Below are positions 13,712 to 26,284 of a DNA stretch of 64,000 nucleotides, one piece after another. A model generated the notes under the pieces. The model was given only the letters and a program-made list of their open reading frames with translations, was not told the DNA's origin and searched no databases. Location: positions 188,001 through 252,000 of the forward strand of contig JAQFVV010000502.1 in NCBI GenBank assembly GCA_028023455.1, read 5' to 3'. This DNA comes from Epiperipatus broadwayi (lineage: Eukaryota; Onychophora; Udeonychophora; Euonychophora; Peripatidae). The position numbers were made by a program, and so were the translations under genes. Position 1 is the stretch's first letter. Each line of letters starts with the position of its first letter.

Positions 13712-14270
13712 ATATATATATATATATAATAAATCAATTATTTTTTTACACAAATCTATTTTTGAGTAAATTGTCATGGCTACTATGCTGTTAGTGCCTC
13801 TATGGATTCAATATTTGTTAAAAGTTAATAAACTAGATGGCACACGACTGTATTATGCATAGTGTGTGTATTGGATTTATTATTTTAATATCTATTTCCC
13901 ACTTTAATAAATTATCATGACTCCAGCTTACATATTGCCATTTTAGCAATATGTATGCTCGATTATATGATAGAGTCATGATATTTTATCAGTTTATAAC
14001 AAATCCTGGCCACAGGATATAAGTGCCTATAACTGCCAAAACATTAGACACCATGATGTATAGAAACTGAACTGTTTTCAGATCTGTATGACAATACAAA
14101 CTAGTTGGCTAAGGTTAAAAATATATTTTCTTTAGTTTTGGGCTGTTATCTTGATAATAAGAGAGATAAATGATGGTTTCTAAAAGGAAGGTGCATTAGA
14201 TCCCAAAAGGTCTATGTGCACCATTCCAGAAGCTTCAAAACAGTGTGATATTGGATAGGGCACTAAGAAT

Positions 14271-14313
14271 AGGGATTTATTAAATACTATCATCTGGCAT
14301 CTATTAGTTACTA
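14271..14313 (+). repeat. Short dispersed repeat, copy 1
   Basis: This is related to 21203-21271 and to the reverse complement of 17536-17607. The shared core is gggatttattaa, then a three-to-six-base variable part, then catctggca(t/c)ctattag. A further weak copy is at about 48610-48645 on the minus strand. It may be the tail or a fragment of a SINE or LINE. Confidence 0.55.
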
Positions 14314-14972
14314 AAACTTGCAATGGGCTGTATAAGGTAATGAAAGAAAAACATTTTAACTAGTAGTCATTTTTATGTTAAATTTTATTATGTCTTGAAT
14401 AAGCTAAACCCTAGTTACTTTATTTATTCCAGAGAAAGTCTATTTTTTTGCCCTTAGTAATTTTTTAAACATGGTTTTCCATTAAAGATATTACTTTTAC
14501 AGGTTTTAGAAGTCTCTGTGGCCAATGTTTATGGTATTCATTTTTAATTTCCAAGTCTTATTCTAGGAGAATTCATTTACACAAGAAATCTGATGATGAA
14601 TCAATAATTTTGAAATAGAGATGACATATTATGAATAAACCCATCAATAAAGACATTGCAAAAGGTAAGTTACTTCCAAGATGCATTTTGTTAATATTTG
14701 ATGAGTGGTTGGTGGAATGATAGAGTTGCTAGGTCCATAATTCATTATGTGTTTGTTACTTCTGGTATCACAACTTATGAACTTAACCCGTTATTATTAC
14801 AAAATTAACATGTATAAATGTATGTGAATGTAGGTGTATATATCTGTAATTCAACATATAGACAAAACATCAATGTTAATTGGAATTTATTTAATAAAAC
14901 AAATAACTTGAAAAAAAAAACAAATATGAAAAAAAGAAACTAACTGTTATTAATTATTAATCTATTTTAATA

Positions 14973-14978
14973 TTTATT
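14973..14978 (-). terminator. AATAAA polyadenylation signal candidate
   Basis: AATAAA on the minus strand lies about 60 bases after the stop codon of the last host exon. A second AATAAA is at 14886-14891. In such AT-rich DNA the hexamer arises often by chance, so only its position favours it. Confidence 0.35.
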
Positions 14979-15036
14979 AAAATAAATTACTGAACTTAAT
15001 TGTAATTAATTTGACAATAAGATAAAAGTATAAAAT

Positions 15037-15191
15037 TTATTCCAGCACAACTTGAATTAGTATTGCGGTGAGAACTCCAAGCATGGCAGTAGTCAAGTAA
15101 CATTTATATTTATGTAAATAAAATCCTGAAGTAACATCTTTGGTATCTAATATATGTTTACCAGGAGCTTTTGTTTTTCTTCTCATGTCCT
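15037..15191 (-). CDS. Host gene, last coding exon (membrane anchor)
   Basis: The minus strand has an acceptor (gaattttag before AGGACATG) at 15192-15193, then 155 coding bases to a TAA at 15037-15039. It joins the exon at 23718-23828 in phase 1, giving a Glu at the junction. The encoded 51-52 residues start with a basic stretch (EDMRRKTKAPGKH). They end in a hydrophobic run, YLTTAMLGVLTAILIQVVL, followed by Glu and stop. A single C-terminal helix with no lumenal tail is the pattern of tail-anchored proteins of the ER, outer mitochondrial or peroxisomal membrane. That location is inference. I do not recognise the family. Confidence 0.75.
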
Positions 15192-15330
15192 CTAAAATTC
15201 AAATATACATATATTTTAAGATTTACTTTTTTAAAAATGCATACAAACTTAAGGCTATTAAAAAGTTAAAAAATATCTATTATATGAATCAAATGTAAAT
15301 ATATTAAATTTATTAAGTGCAAGAAGATGA

Positions 15331-16068
15331 TATAATAATAATGTGAAAGGCTAAAATCTTTAACAGATGCATTTAAAAATGCTTATGTGACAACCAATCA
15401 AATGTAATAATGATTGCATGTGGAACTCTCAATTCAAAAACACAAGCCAGAAATACGAGAAAAAGATGGGATCACCTTCTTTTCTACTTAAATTTATATA
15501 TAAATAAGCCAGACTCAAGCATTCTGAACTAAGAGTGTGAAGCTTAACACACCTTCCCATTTAATTCACTAAATATTATATATAACTAAGCAATGAGAAA
15601 TCTTTCGATTTACTACGAAGTAATTTTCAAATCTAATGAAATGATAGTAACAAATGTAAATATATTAAGTGCAAGAGTTAAAGGTTTTAGCTTTTCATGT
15701 TATTATTACATCATCTGCTTGTGCTTAATAAATGTAATATATTTACATTTGTTACTACCATTTCATTAGATTTGAAAATTACTTTGTAGTAAATCGAAAG
15801 ATTTCTCATTGCTTAGTTATATATAATATTTAGTGAATTAAATGTGAAGGTGTGTTAAGCTTCACCCTCTTAGTTCAGAATGCTTGAGTCTGGCTTATTT
15901 ATATATAAATTTAAGTAGAGAAGAAGGTGGTTCCATCTTTTTCTCGTATTTCTGGCTGTGTTTTTGAATTGAGAGTTCCACATGCAGTCATAATTACATC
16001 TGATTGGCTGTCACCTAAGCATTTTTAAGGCGCATCTGTTAAAGGTTTTAGCCTTTTACATTATTATA
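15331..16068. repeat. Long hairpin (foldback element), about 740 bp
   Basis: The left arm (15331-15690) and right arm (15715-16068) are inverted copies over about 350 bases with few mismatches. Shared blocks include ctttcgatttacta/tagtaaatcgaaag, the segment with gccagactcaagcattctga and its complement, and ggctaaaatctttaacagat and its complement. The outer ends are TATAATAATAATGT-like. Only about 25 bases lie between the arms. No coding capacity. It is in the last intron, so the transcript of the host gene would fold into long double-stranded RNA here. Confidence 0.85.
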
Positions 16069-18082
16069 TGAATCAAGTAAGAAATTAAAGGCTAAAGAGA
16101 TTAGATACATTTTTAGCAATAGTACAAGAATAAAAGGTGTTGCAAAAAACTGTAATTAAAAACATAAGTCTGACATAAATATATACCTGTAGAAACCCTG
16201 TTAGCAAGATTAATTATCATACTACATGGTTTGTGCAGTAATAAAATGATAGACTCTGAACTCAACATATACGGATCACAGCTCAACTTTGCCACTTAAA
16301 AAATACTAAACTTTATATAAACTTTCAAGCAATCAACCATTTATTATTATTATCTTTATCTTTCAAAGGACTTTATTATGTTAGAAGAAAAAAGATTACA
16401 ATTTACTATTTGAACCATGTGGCACAATACAGAAAAAATGGGTGGTGCTTAGTTGAAACAATACAGTTCAGGGCAGGTTATATGTATTTTATGGAGCCTA
16501 CAGGTCATTTTTACAGATCATTATTTACATCTGTAGTTATGACCAACTGTATTCCCTTGTTATGTACTTCATAGAAAGAAAAAAAAAACAATTTTTTTTA
16601 TTGTCAATTTTGGAAGTAGCTGTGTCATATTACAGTATTAGTACTCAAGTGTTTGTTTGTTTTCATCAATTATTTTCCAATTATTATTATTGCTGTTGTT
16701 GTTATTGTTGTTATTATTATCAACAAGTTATTCTATTCTATATAATTTCAACTATTTTAATTAGGTCTTATGAGAATAAAATTTAATCTTGATCTGCTTT
16801 TGTCTGTTATGGTCAAGCTTCTCATTTCAATATTCTTAAATTCTCTCCTTTATTCAAGCTATCTTCTTTATACAATCAGATTTTTACTACAACTAATCAT
16901 TTTAAATTAAATCATAAGCAATTTTGTAATATCCTTAAATTAAAATGACATTGTTGATTAATTTAAATTTGTTTTATTTGTTTATATATTTTTTTATTTT
17001 TTGTGTGTTAACTTCTTTTTAATTTTATGTTATATGTATTGTGTTTATTACCTTGACTAATTTAATGTGCAACCTGAATACTATTGTTGTAAACCTTACA
17101 GCTATTATGCTGTTATTTATAATTAAATAAATTGATAAAGACTTTACAAATACAGATGTGTTTGATATAGACTTTAAATAGTTCAATATCTTTGGGCCTC
17201 TTTAACAGAACAGGTTTTTGCTTATCTTTTTGAGCTTTGTTTATCTTATGTTTTTTTTTGTGAATACCTGTATATATTGGTTCATTGTTTATTCTATAAT
17301 TGGATTAATGCTGTAGATATGTCCATTAAATAAATTAATTTTTCATCATCATCATTATTATTAGTTTTTCTACTTCTTCACCTACTTTTTAAAAAAAAAA
17401 TTAAAAAGTAAAACTATAAAAGAACAAATGAAACTGCAGAAAATAGCAAGTCTCTGTTATATAAAACAACTTCATATTAAGAAGCACATTTGTGACGTGA
17501 TACACTGTGACTTCTCCTTAAACGGAGTCAGGAATCTACTTATGCCACCTAGTGTAAAGTTGAGCAATTAATAGATGCCAGACAGTGTTGTTTAATAAAT
17601 TCCTATTCAATTTTAAACTATGGCAGAGTTGTTTGGAACTCTATCACCCTCATAGTAAAGCTTTAGATGCAATACAAAAAAAAATGTACAAGTTGTTACA
17701 ATACAATGTTTGTGTACTTATCTTTATGTTTCCTTAAAACTATTAAAAAATCTTACAAAGGTAGTCAAAGACAAATCAACATAGTAAACTGCAATAGTGA
17801 AATTTCTTACAATGTTCCTGACATATGTTTGAAATGTGGTAAGATTTTTTACGTTGCAAAATGTAGAATTAAATGTTTAAGAGATTCTACATTATTTAAA
17901 CTTCCAAAGGTATTTAATGTTTATTAGTCATGTTGATATTCATCATTTAACTATAAATTAAATAAAAAAATCTATATATATATAAAATTATAATATACTT
18001 CTGTATTCATACATATGATACAATTTTCATTCACCTTTTTCTTTTTGTTTATTATTAATAGCATTCTGCAATTAGGTATTTG
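16069..18082. other. Intron sequence without a gene
   Basis: This is part of the last intron of the minus-strand gene. It holds a mixed (TTA/TTG)n run at about 16680-16722 and one copy of the short dispersed repeat. Open frames here (16562-16786, 17667-17927) show no family signature. Confidence 0.45.
17536..17607 (-). repeat. Short dispersed repeat, copy 2
   Basis: The reverse complement matches 21203-21271 over its full length. It shares aatttattaa, then ctggcatctattaattgctc, then actaggtggcataagt. Confidence 0.6.
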
Positions 18083-20049
18083 GTAATAGTATGAGTACTG
18101 AACCCTACCATCTGATGGCGCTGTTTTTCACAAAACGCACATCTATATACCATTTTAGCAGTCTTAACTTACAGCTGACAGTACAAGAGGTGTTTTTGAG
18201 CCATAAAAGTCCACCTGAGGGTGATGTATTCTACTATTACATAATGAAATACTATGCCCATTGCATTGTAACAGTATTTGTCAACTGAATTCTCTTGAAC
18301 TCTCGCTACGGTCTGATTTGATGGTGGCCATATTTGAATGAGACAAAACTCTGCAAAAATTCATTGTCGGAAATTTTTTAGAAAGCGTAGTGGAATTAGT
18401 ATTCCATATTAAGAATTGTCAAATCATCACACACGCTTCTCTATGCTTTTGAACTGCACACAACTTGAAAGGTTTTTTTTTTCAGCAGAGTTTTTTCCAA
18501 TTTTGTGTACAAATGCCCGTTTACATGCAAATCTGTGTGAGAACTGTCAAATATCATTTGCAAGTTGCCCGAATTAGTCGAAGCTGAGTGAATTGCTGTC
18601 CGGCTACACAAGTTGATGCATAATATTGTGTTTTACCAGATAGAGAAACTCCTGCAAGTATACCTATGTAGGTCTGTGTAAGGGAAGTTGTTGGTTCGAA
18701 GGCTCCAAAATGATGTTACTTACAGCTTTGAGGCTTCCCTGTTATTCTATTTGCATGTTATTTTTGGCTGCTGTTTTTATGTCCCCGAAAATGGTGGTGT
18801 TTTGGGGTTTTTTTTACTTGTTTTGGTTCATAACTTGTCCAAAGTTTCATTTCTTTTTGATTCAATAAATTATTTTATGGGAAACTTGTTGTTGTTTTTG
18901 TTGTTCACATGATTATAAAGTAGGTAGGTAATATCTGATAAGTTTCATTAACAGTAAAAGTAGGTAATATTTTATTATACCAAAAAAAAAAAAGAAGTGT
19001 TTAGGAGTTTATTCAAAAGGCCCTACCAAAAAAAATCAAATAAAATAATAATAAAGAACTGTGCGGTAATATAATAAAATGGTCAAAAAGAAAATCCAAA
19101 AAAAAAGTCGATAATTAAAAATCAAAACAAACTTTCCCCGCCACCCCACCTCCCCTGGCTTAAAAAAAAAGTATTCTTTAAAAACAAACTGTTTATGTCT
19201 TTTTTAAAAATTAAAGGCCCAAAAAATTAAGGAAGAACTTTTCGCTATCCTATAAAGCTTTCTGTAGCGTAAAGATTTGAAACAAACAAAAAAAAAGCCT
19301 TGTAATAAATTAACCAAAAAAAAAAAAAAAAAGACGACAATTCAAAATCAAAACAACCCCTCTGCCCTCCACCCACTAAAAAACCAAGTGTTGGTTTATT
19401 CAAAAGTATCAAATTGTTAAAGTCTTTCAGTAAATAAAAATGTCAACAACAAAAAAAAGAAGATAAGTTAAAAGCAAACAACCCCCCCCCATCTAAAAAC
19501 AACAAAGTGTCTGTTACCATATTTTTGTGTAAACAAACTGACGGAGTGTTAATCGATAATTTCAAAGCAAACCAACACCTCTCTAACACCATCTAAAAAC
19601 AAAGAGTTTGTTTCTTAAAAAACGAACCAAAAAAAAACGTGTGAAAAAAAAATTTGGTTTACGATAAGTAATATTATGTAAAGAAACCTACGGACAGTTA
19701 GTTGTTAATTTACAAACAAACCAACACCCATCTAAAAACAAAGTATTTGTTTATTAAAAACAAAAAAAACCCAGGTGAAATAAAAAAAAAAAAACTTTGG
19801 TGGTTTACCATCACCAATAAAAAAAATTAAAAATCGGTTGGAAAAAAAAACTCTTATACCATAATAGTATGTAATAAAAAAAACTTTGGTAGTTTACCAT
19901 CGCCAATGAAAAAATAATAAAAAGTGGTTGAAAAAAAAAAATTGTACCATAATATTATGTAAACAGATGGCCCGTAAATCGGTATATTGATGTGAATTGG
20001 GCAAAAAAGAGCGCCATCAGATGGTAGGGTTTAGTATTCATACTATTAC
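18083..20049. mobile_element. Non-autonomous DNA transposon with 46-bp inverted ends
   Basis: The left end begins GTAATAGTATGAGTACTG and continues into ACCCTACCATCTGATGGCGC. The right end is the inverted copy, with about three mismatches over 46 bases. The element is 1967 bases with no transposase. The first third is ordinary sequence. From about 18960 to 19960 it is strikingly A-rich on the plus strand, with repeated blocks such as cccatctaaaaacaaagt and ctttgg(t)ggtttaccatc, which look like decayed tandem units. I could not define a target-site duplication, so the superfamily is open. Confidence 0.7.
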
Positions 20050-20393
20050 TAGTTTTTTTATATATGCTTGTAGAATACCCTGATTTAATAAATTGAATTA
20101 TTATTATTATTAACAACATTTCCTCATCTTTGAAACCATTTTATATTACTGTAAAATCTGTTTTTTTTTACACCCATTATCTTTCTTTAATATTATTCTC
20201 TTTTTTCCTTGTATCTCACTTTAATAAAAGTTTCACTGGTGCCAATACTTTTCCTTCATAATTTCTATCATAAAAATGCTTAAACAAAAACTCAATTGCT
20301 CTAACATTTCTGCTCCTCTTTACCTTTATGTTTCTCATGAAAAACAGAAAAGGTTTCTAGAAAAATATCTCTATAAGAAAAACATCCCTTGAA
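20050..20393. other. Intron sequence, nothing recognised
   Basis: AT-rich, with a short (TTA)n run near 20098-20112. No gene signal. Confidence 0.4.
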
Positions 20394-20792
20394 TGATGGA
20401 ATTGTAGATTTTTTTTAAAAAAGTAGGTGAAGAAATAGAAAAACTATCAGTGAAGCTTTTTAAGGAGTTGAAGATCTGAAAGTTTGTGGTGGTGATATTT
20501 TATTTGTAGTTATAAGTTAAGAGTAGTTCCCTCATCTAAAAACATTCAGTTGTTAATAACACACCAATTAGTATGGTATCACTATTTTAAGTCATATTCT
20601 TTTTTCTTTGTCAGTTATAGTTGATCTGATGAGCTGAATGCATTTAGAAAAGTGAAATTATCCAACCTGTAACTACAAGTAAAATAATATCATCATACAC
20701 CTTCAGACACTTAATGTTACAAGGCTTTACTGACAATTTTTTTCTTCTTCATGTACTTCTTTTTAAAAAATATCTGTAATTCCATCTCCAGG
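20394..20792. repeat. Foldback repeat, about 400 bp
   Basis: The left end starts gatggaattgtagat, with gtaggtgaagaa shortly after. The right end is the inverted counterpart, gtacttct...atctgtaattccatc. The arms of about 130 bases are imperfect. A fragment related to the left arm lies inverted at 17362-17391. No coding capacity. Confidence 0.6.
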
Positions 20793-21202
20793 GGCTATTT
20801 TTCTAAAATCGTTTTCTAGTTTTCATGTTTTATGTCTCATAGTTTTTATTTAAAATATTTTGAATTTCAAAAATCATTGCTATAACTATTTTTATGAATA
20901 TAAGTTTTTTATTAGCATATAGTTGTTGTTTTTTTAATAGAATGCTTTTACCTAAAATCATTCCCCTTTTTAGTAAGAGTGATATCTCCTCTTTAATATA
21001 AAATACAATTTTTTAATCAACATAAACATGCTAAGCTGGCTTAGATTCAAAACATTAGAATGATTTTGAACTTCAGGCTGGTAGTTCAATAGTAAAAAAG
21101 TAAAAGATAGTTTCTTGAGAAAAGATGCAATAAGATTCATGTATAAGATCCACACTCAAAATTCTTCAGCAGCAAAAACCTGGGAATAAGACAGCATAGT
21201 AT
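20793..21202. other. Intron sequence, nothing recognised
   Basis: AT-rich. The minus-strand open frame at 20970-21155 shows no motif and no splice context. Confidence 0.4.
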
Positions 21203-21271
21203 AGGGATTTATTAAGCAATACCATCTGGCACCTATTAATTGCTCCAGTTTATACTAGGTGGCATAAGTGG
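21203..21271 (+). repeat. Short dispersed repeat, copy 3
   Basis: The sequence starts tagggatttattaagc, continues with accatctggcacctattaat and ends actaggtggcataagtgg. It directly abuts the LINE fragment at 21240, so the repeat may belong to a LINE-derived unit. Confidence 0.6.
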
Positions 21272-21556
21272 AATAAAAAAATGGAAAAATATGGGTGATT
21301 TATTTTGTAAATTATGTAAGGAAGGAATAGAAAATATTAGGCATTTGTTAATTGAATGTGAATGCTTGAAAACAGAAAGGTTACATATAATGAAGTTATG
21401 GAGAATAAATATGAAAAAAGTGATTATACAGAAAGTGAATTATTGGTTTTTATGTTGGGTTTGGGAAAAGATAAAGGGGATTTAGATAAAAAGGCCATAG
21501 AGTTGACAAAGATTATGTTGTGGAAATGGGATGGAGCAGAATATGGGAAAACTTAG
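21240..21556 (+). pseudogene. LINE-type zinc-finger fragment
   Basis: The frame at 21240-21485 contains FCKLCKEGIENIRHLLIECE, a C-x2-C...H-x4-C arrangement. This is the spacing seen near the C-terminus of ORF2 proteins of many non-LTR retrotransposons, after the reverse transcriptase. An overlapping frame (21362-21556) may continue it after a frameshift (ELTKIMLWKWDG). No reverse transcriptase lies upstream, so this is a 5'-truncated remnant in the last intron, on the strand opposite to the host gene. Confidence 0.55.
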
Positions 21557-21666
21557 AGTGGGGAATGAAAAATAAAGTGGCTAACAGCTTTATCTGGACA
21601 TAATTGCTGAGATATTCTTGACTTTGTTTAAGCAGAAACCACAGTACATCACATCACATCCTCACA

Positions 21667-22484
21667 TTATTTATCATTTAGACAGGCCGGCTGCTTGGTG
21701 GCATTCTTTCTCTACAAAAAACACATTATTATAACCATTTGGGGCTGACATTTTGCAAACTGATTTTCAACCATTTTTTGGGATTGAAATTCTTTTACAT
21801 TTTGAAAACTAATTTAAAACAATTTACAATCGAATCTTATTTGGTAATGGTATTCTTGAGCCATTGAAACAGGTTTGCTTGCAGATTGAACAATTACATA
21901 TACATGAAGCAGACTTGCATCTGAACTGTCAACCCTCCTATTCCATCTTTGCTCCACAAACACAGATTTTGCAATGTGGCAGAATGTTTTCGGTCACAGG
22001 CAATTGCCAAAACTTTAAATGCTGCTGCTTACTGCATTCAGCCATTTTGTTAGTGTCACGGTGATTTTCACGGAAACATGAGTGAAGACATTATCACACA
22101 TCAACTTAATTTTCCAAGACATTTTCTTAATTTTTTCCCCCTTCAAAAGTGTGTAGGGAAGCATGTGGACACAATGACAATTTTTAGTATACAATACTTT
22201 GTCAGTTTCGTTGGAAGATGATTAGTTGAAAAATGACATTTAAAGAGTTACAGTAAATTGAAGTACAGCTATCCTCCAGTCATACTGTAGTAAAAGTTTA
22301 AATAGTTAGCATTCAGATAAACTGCATAACTAGGTATGTACATAGGCATTGTTACAGACTGCATTAAATGAACAGCATTGGTTTCTGTGCATCTGCATGG
22401 AAATTAATCCAATAACAGCATATTTCAGTGCTTTTATGGAGAAGCAATGCCACCAAGCAGCTGGCCTGTCTAAATGACAAATAA
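21667..22484. repeat. MITE-like element with 46-bp inverted ends
   Basis: The left end (21667-21712) starts TTATTTATCATTTAGACAGG and continues CCGGCTGCTTGGTGGCATTC. The right end (22438-22484) is its inverted copy with few mismatches. The 730-base interior has no coding capacity that I recognise. The frames at 21864-22064 and 22330-22557 lie in it and I treat them as chance. No clear target-site duplication. Confidence 0.65.
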
Positions 22485-23717
22485 CAAAAAAAATATATAT
22501 GCTATTAATATCAAGATGTTTTCTATATTGGAGACCTGTTATTTTCTGAAGTTTCACTTACACACTTATAGTTTTACTTCTTAAATCATCCTTAACTATT
22601 TTTAAACTGCTTTACAGATATTCAATTCTTTTAATTAGAAGATTTTAAGTATTTTCATATTTCTTTTCTTCAAAAGCTCAGCTAAACTGTTGTCAGTGCA
22701 ATAGTTCTTAGTAAAGTTTTAATTATCTTCTTATTTCATCTGAGAACAAAATAACATTGAAAACTTTTAATATTTTAAAACTATTTGCAAGTTGCAATTT
22801 AAATTCATTGAAATATTAATAGATATTACATGAATAAACTATTGATATTGTCTTTCTTAAAAGTTTTACCTTTCTAGTTTACAGTATCACTACCTGTGGG
22901 GTTTCTCTTGATTTCTCCACTTTTTTCTTAAAGAAAAGGTTAATGAGTGGCTTCAGACATTATGAATTATCACACTTGGTTAATTTACAGTAACATAACA
23001 ACACAAATCAATCTATGATAATATACAATGTGTGGAAACCATTCATTAACCTTGCCATTGAGAAAAAAAGTAAAGGAATAAGGAAGACCTTCATAAATAA
23101 GTGCATGGCATTTCTAACTGACCGTTATCATTGACACAATAGCCTGGTTGATTTCATCAATCTAAAGGTTCCATGTTCAATTCCCTTGCTAGTTCTGTGA
23201 TTAATCAGGTTACTAGTAACCAAACAAGGGATGAGAATATTACCACTTGAAACATTGAGTTATATACTAGTCTGTATGCTGTTACTAACAATTGAATGTG
23301 TTTGAAATGTTGAAATAAGGTTTGAATTTTTCTAAAATCATTTGATAACAAATATTAAATGATAAATACAACTGTAATATTGTCATCACAATCTTTCAGA
23401 CAAACAGATTTGGTCACTTGATTAAAAATATCCTTGCAATCAAATGTAGCAGCAAAGACAATGTCTCGAGTATCTTCATAAATAGTTTACATTAAAATAA
23501 AATGAGAAGGGGAGAATATCATGCAACTCTCCAATCTACATTTTTCAAATATTATATCAACATTTACAACTTTTACAGCTTAATTTTAGGCAGCAAACCA
23601 AAACACAATATATATTAAACTTCCAGATCAATAACCTACTTTTTATATAACATTTTATTGGTCTTTACTTAGTAGTAATTTATTTTAAATTGCATATATA
23701 TATATATATATGATTAC
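22485..23717. other. Intron sequence, nothing recognised
   Basis: AT-rich. It ends in an (AT)n run at about 23696-23710, just beside the splice donor of the exon that follows. Confidence 0.4.
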
Positions 23718-23828
23718 CTTTTCTCCAAGGAAATTTTTGAACAATATCGTTATTATTTGGCTTCATGTTAATATCAGATACATTTAAGCTCTGGGCGATG
23801 TTGCTGGCTTCTGGTATACCAAAATGAT
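23718..23828 (-). CDS. Host gene, penultimate coding exon
   Basis: On the minus strand a long pyrimidine tract and aaag precede ATCATTTTGG at 23828. The exon runs 111 bases to GAGAAAAG and the donor gtaatca. It starts with two bases and ends with one, so it is phase 1 on both sides. It joins the upstream exon to give Asp and the downstream exon to give Glu. The translation begins DHFGIPEASNIAQSLN and ends in IVQKFPWRK. It is polar, without a recognisable domain. The continuous frame over four predicted exons is the main evidence. Confidence 0.7.
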
Positions 23829-25544
23829 CTTTAAAAAAAAAAAAAACTTATCTTTAACAGAATTTAAAATTAACTGACATCAGTATAAATATAACAAACA
23901 GCAAAGTCTATTTGTGTAGACAATTAACAGCATAGGAATATATATATATATATATATACAGCATAGGAATATATATATATAAATAAGACTTCAAAAAGAA
24001 TTCAGGCAAGCTAATCTATTTTATATGCTTGAATATTAAATAGATAAAATAGAATCTTTATCAGATAAGATAAGTAATTAAAATAAAAAAGAATATACGA
24101 TATGTATCTATAGATAAATATAAACTCTTAATTGGTAAATTATAACTAAAAATAATAGGTTATAAATAACTATAAGAAATGAAATAGATGTATATCGATT
24201 TATTTACAGTAAAAAATTCATCATCATCTTTTTCAATTATTATCGATAACAAGTATCTCCAAGTTTAATATAGATTCTCTAATCAATAGATTTTTTTTTC
24301 AGATCCCTTCAGCAGATTTTATTTCCTCCATCTCATACGTTCATATGTAATCACATTCTTGGTAAACTGTCTTAAATACCTACCAAGGATCAGTGTCTTT
24401 TAAGCATGTTTATGCAAAAGAACAGGAAAATCAAAGCTTTTCTCACCAGAGTAATCAACTAAGAATAGAAGCAATAATAACTATATACTTATAGAGTGGC
24501 AAACATGTTATCAATCTGGTTACAAAACTGGATTAATTAAAGATTAGAAAAACTTTTAAGTTTAATCTCTCGATTTAAACCCAGGTCATGTTTAAGACAG
24601 GCTAGTCACTGTATTATACAAGTGTGTGTATGTAACAATTAAGAACTACACTGGAAATTAGAATATAGCAGTCAAATTAATTAATTGCACTCCATAATCT
24701 CATAAGAGCTATCAAACTAATGAAAGATGATTCCTTTCACTGTATATATAAGATTTTTAAAAATCATAAGCCATCAATATTAAGTATAATCAAACATCTC
24801 TCTCAGATCATTATTCAATTGCAAAGAATATGAAAATGGAGCTAACTTTATCTACAGCCTGAGATATGAATAAAGACATTTGCAAGATTCAACGTCAAAT
24901 TTACAGAGATGTTTTTGCAGCCTGAACTTAAATTGCCTTAAGTAAAATTCCCCATATAAAATTGTTAAGTATTCATTTTAATATTCTTGTAAATGTCTAA
25001 TTCGTCTTAATTCAAGTGTTTGTGAGGTAATGAAAGCTCCAAGTACCACCTATATTCATTCAATTTAATTAAACATTTTGCTTACAGCATTGTTTGATCA
25101 AATCTGCCATAGTATGAATTATTTATTGATAGCATTAAAATGGCCAAATTGATGTTAAATCTCATCTGTTCAATTTTGTTTATATCAATCAAGGTTTAAA
25201 TAATAATAAAAAATTATATGGCTCTGCATTATTTAATGTTTAGCCATATCAAAATAGGCTGATTTATAGTAGGTTGTTGTATTAATAATTGATGCTTTTG
25301 TATCGAGACAGCCATATTGATGTTATTATATTGTGTGAAATATTTGTGATACTTGAAGGAGAATCTTAAAATGCATTGTATATTGCACAGAAATTGCTCA
25401 GTTTTTCACATAAGGTGGTGCTCAACCAGCAAATATTTCAAACATTGTAACTGGATTTTACATTTGTCCAAGTTTTTTTTAAATATATTTCTAAATTTGT
25501 TAATTTATTAATGTTTATATATAAATAATACAAAAAAACTCTAT
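23829..25544. other. Intron sequence with short microsatellite duplications
   Basis: This is the start of a 24.3-kb intron. Near 23925-23990 the segment acagcataggaat plus (AT)n occurs twice. I see no gene. A tRNA-like box at about 24585 is too weak to call. Confidence 0.4.
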
Positions 25545-25835
25545 CAGATAATGAAAATTATTCTTCACGTATAAATCATGATAAACAGTGCAGCCAAAAT
25601 TCAAAAAATATTAAACACAATGAATAATTTGTCAGGTGCTTTTGGTACAGTATACTAGAATCATGGTGACATATTGGAAATATTGGAAAATTAACTGTTC
25701 AGTTCCAATATGTTGCCGTGATTCTGGTATACAGTACCAAAAGCACTTGGCAAATTGTTCATTGTGATTAATATTTTTCTAATTTTGGCTGCTCTCTTTG
25801 TCAGGATTTATATGTGAAGAATAATGTTTATATAC
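25545..25835. repeat. Hairpin repeat, about 290 bp
   Basis: The left arm contains caggtgcttttggtacagta and cttcacgtataaatc. The right arm carries the inverted copies tgtaccaaaagcacttgg and gatttatatgtgaag. The arms are about 130 bases with some mismatches, around a loop of about 28 bases. No coding capacity. Confidence 0.75.
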
Positions 25836-26132
25836 ATAAAAAAACAAAAGATGATTAAGCCAACACACATAAGCATAAAAATCAATAATTAGTTACCCAT
25901 ATCAATGCATAAAAAATGATTATTTCATTGTATACAATATTTTTTCCAATAACTGGGAAATCATGTAGGAGGTGTGATGAACCAAGTTTGTTTTTTTGTT
26001 GTTGTTGTTTTTATCAGTTTTGACATACATGTAATTAACACAATTTTAAAGTGAAGAAATAAAGCATATTTTAAAAAATTTAAAGTAATTCTTTTGCTAC
26101 AAAACTGTAATAAAAAATAAAAAATAAATTTT

Positions 26133-26284
26133 CTTCAGCTTTTATAATATTCTTGATATTATGTGACCAAAAATAAAAGCATGTGCCTCTCAGTTCAAAA
26201 ATTCACTAAGATTATTTCTGAACATGAGTACCAATGCTTTTATTTTTAGTCATATTATATCAAAAATACTGTGAAAGATGAAAG
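26133..26284. repeat. Hairpin repeat, about 150 bp
   Basis: The arms cttcagcttttataatattc...ccaaaaataaaagcatg and its imperfect inverse at 26218-26284 face each other around a 25-base loop. It is probably a decayed small MITE. Confidence 0.55.

Larger units (their letters stand above)
13712..15036. other. 3' untranslated and downstream flank of the host gene
   Basis: There is no separate gene. The part next to 15036 should be the 3' UTR of the minus-strand gene. A short hairpin lies at about 13910-13985, with tcatgact and agtcatga arms and an inner atattgc/gcaatat pair. Confidence 0.5.

Noticed and set aside
17667-17927. An 86-residue frame with several Cys residues (CLKCGKIF, AKCRIKCL) as a zinc-finger protein
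   Set aside because: Cys spacing fits no known finger, the rest is low-complexity, and no splice or start context supports it. It is also on the strand opposite to the host gene, inside its intron.
23130-23210. tRNA-like boxes (tagcctggttgat and tgttcaattccc)
   Set aside because: The boxes deviate at key positions, no cloverleaf can be drawn and no target duplication flanks them.
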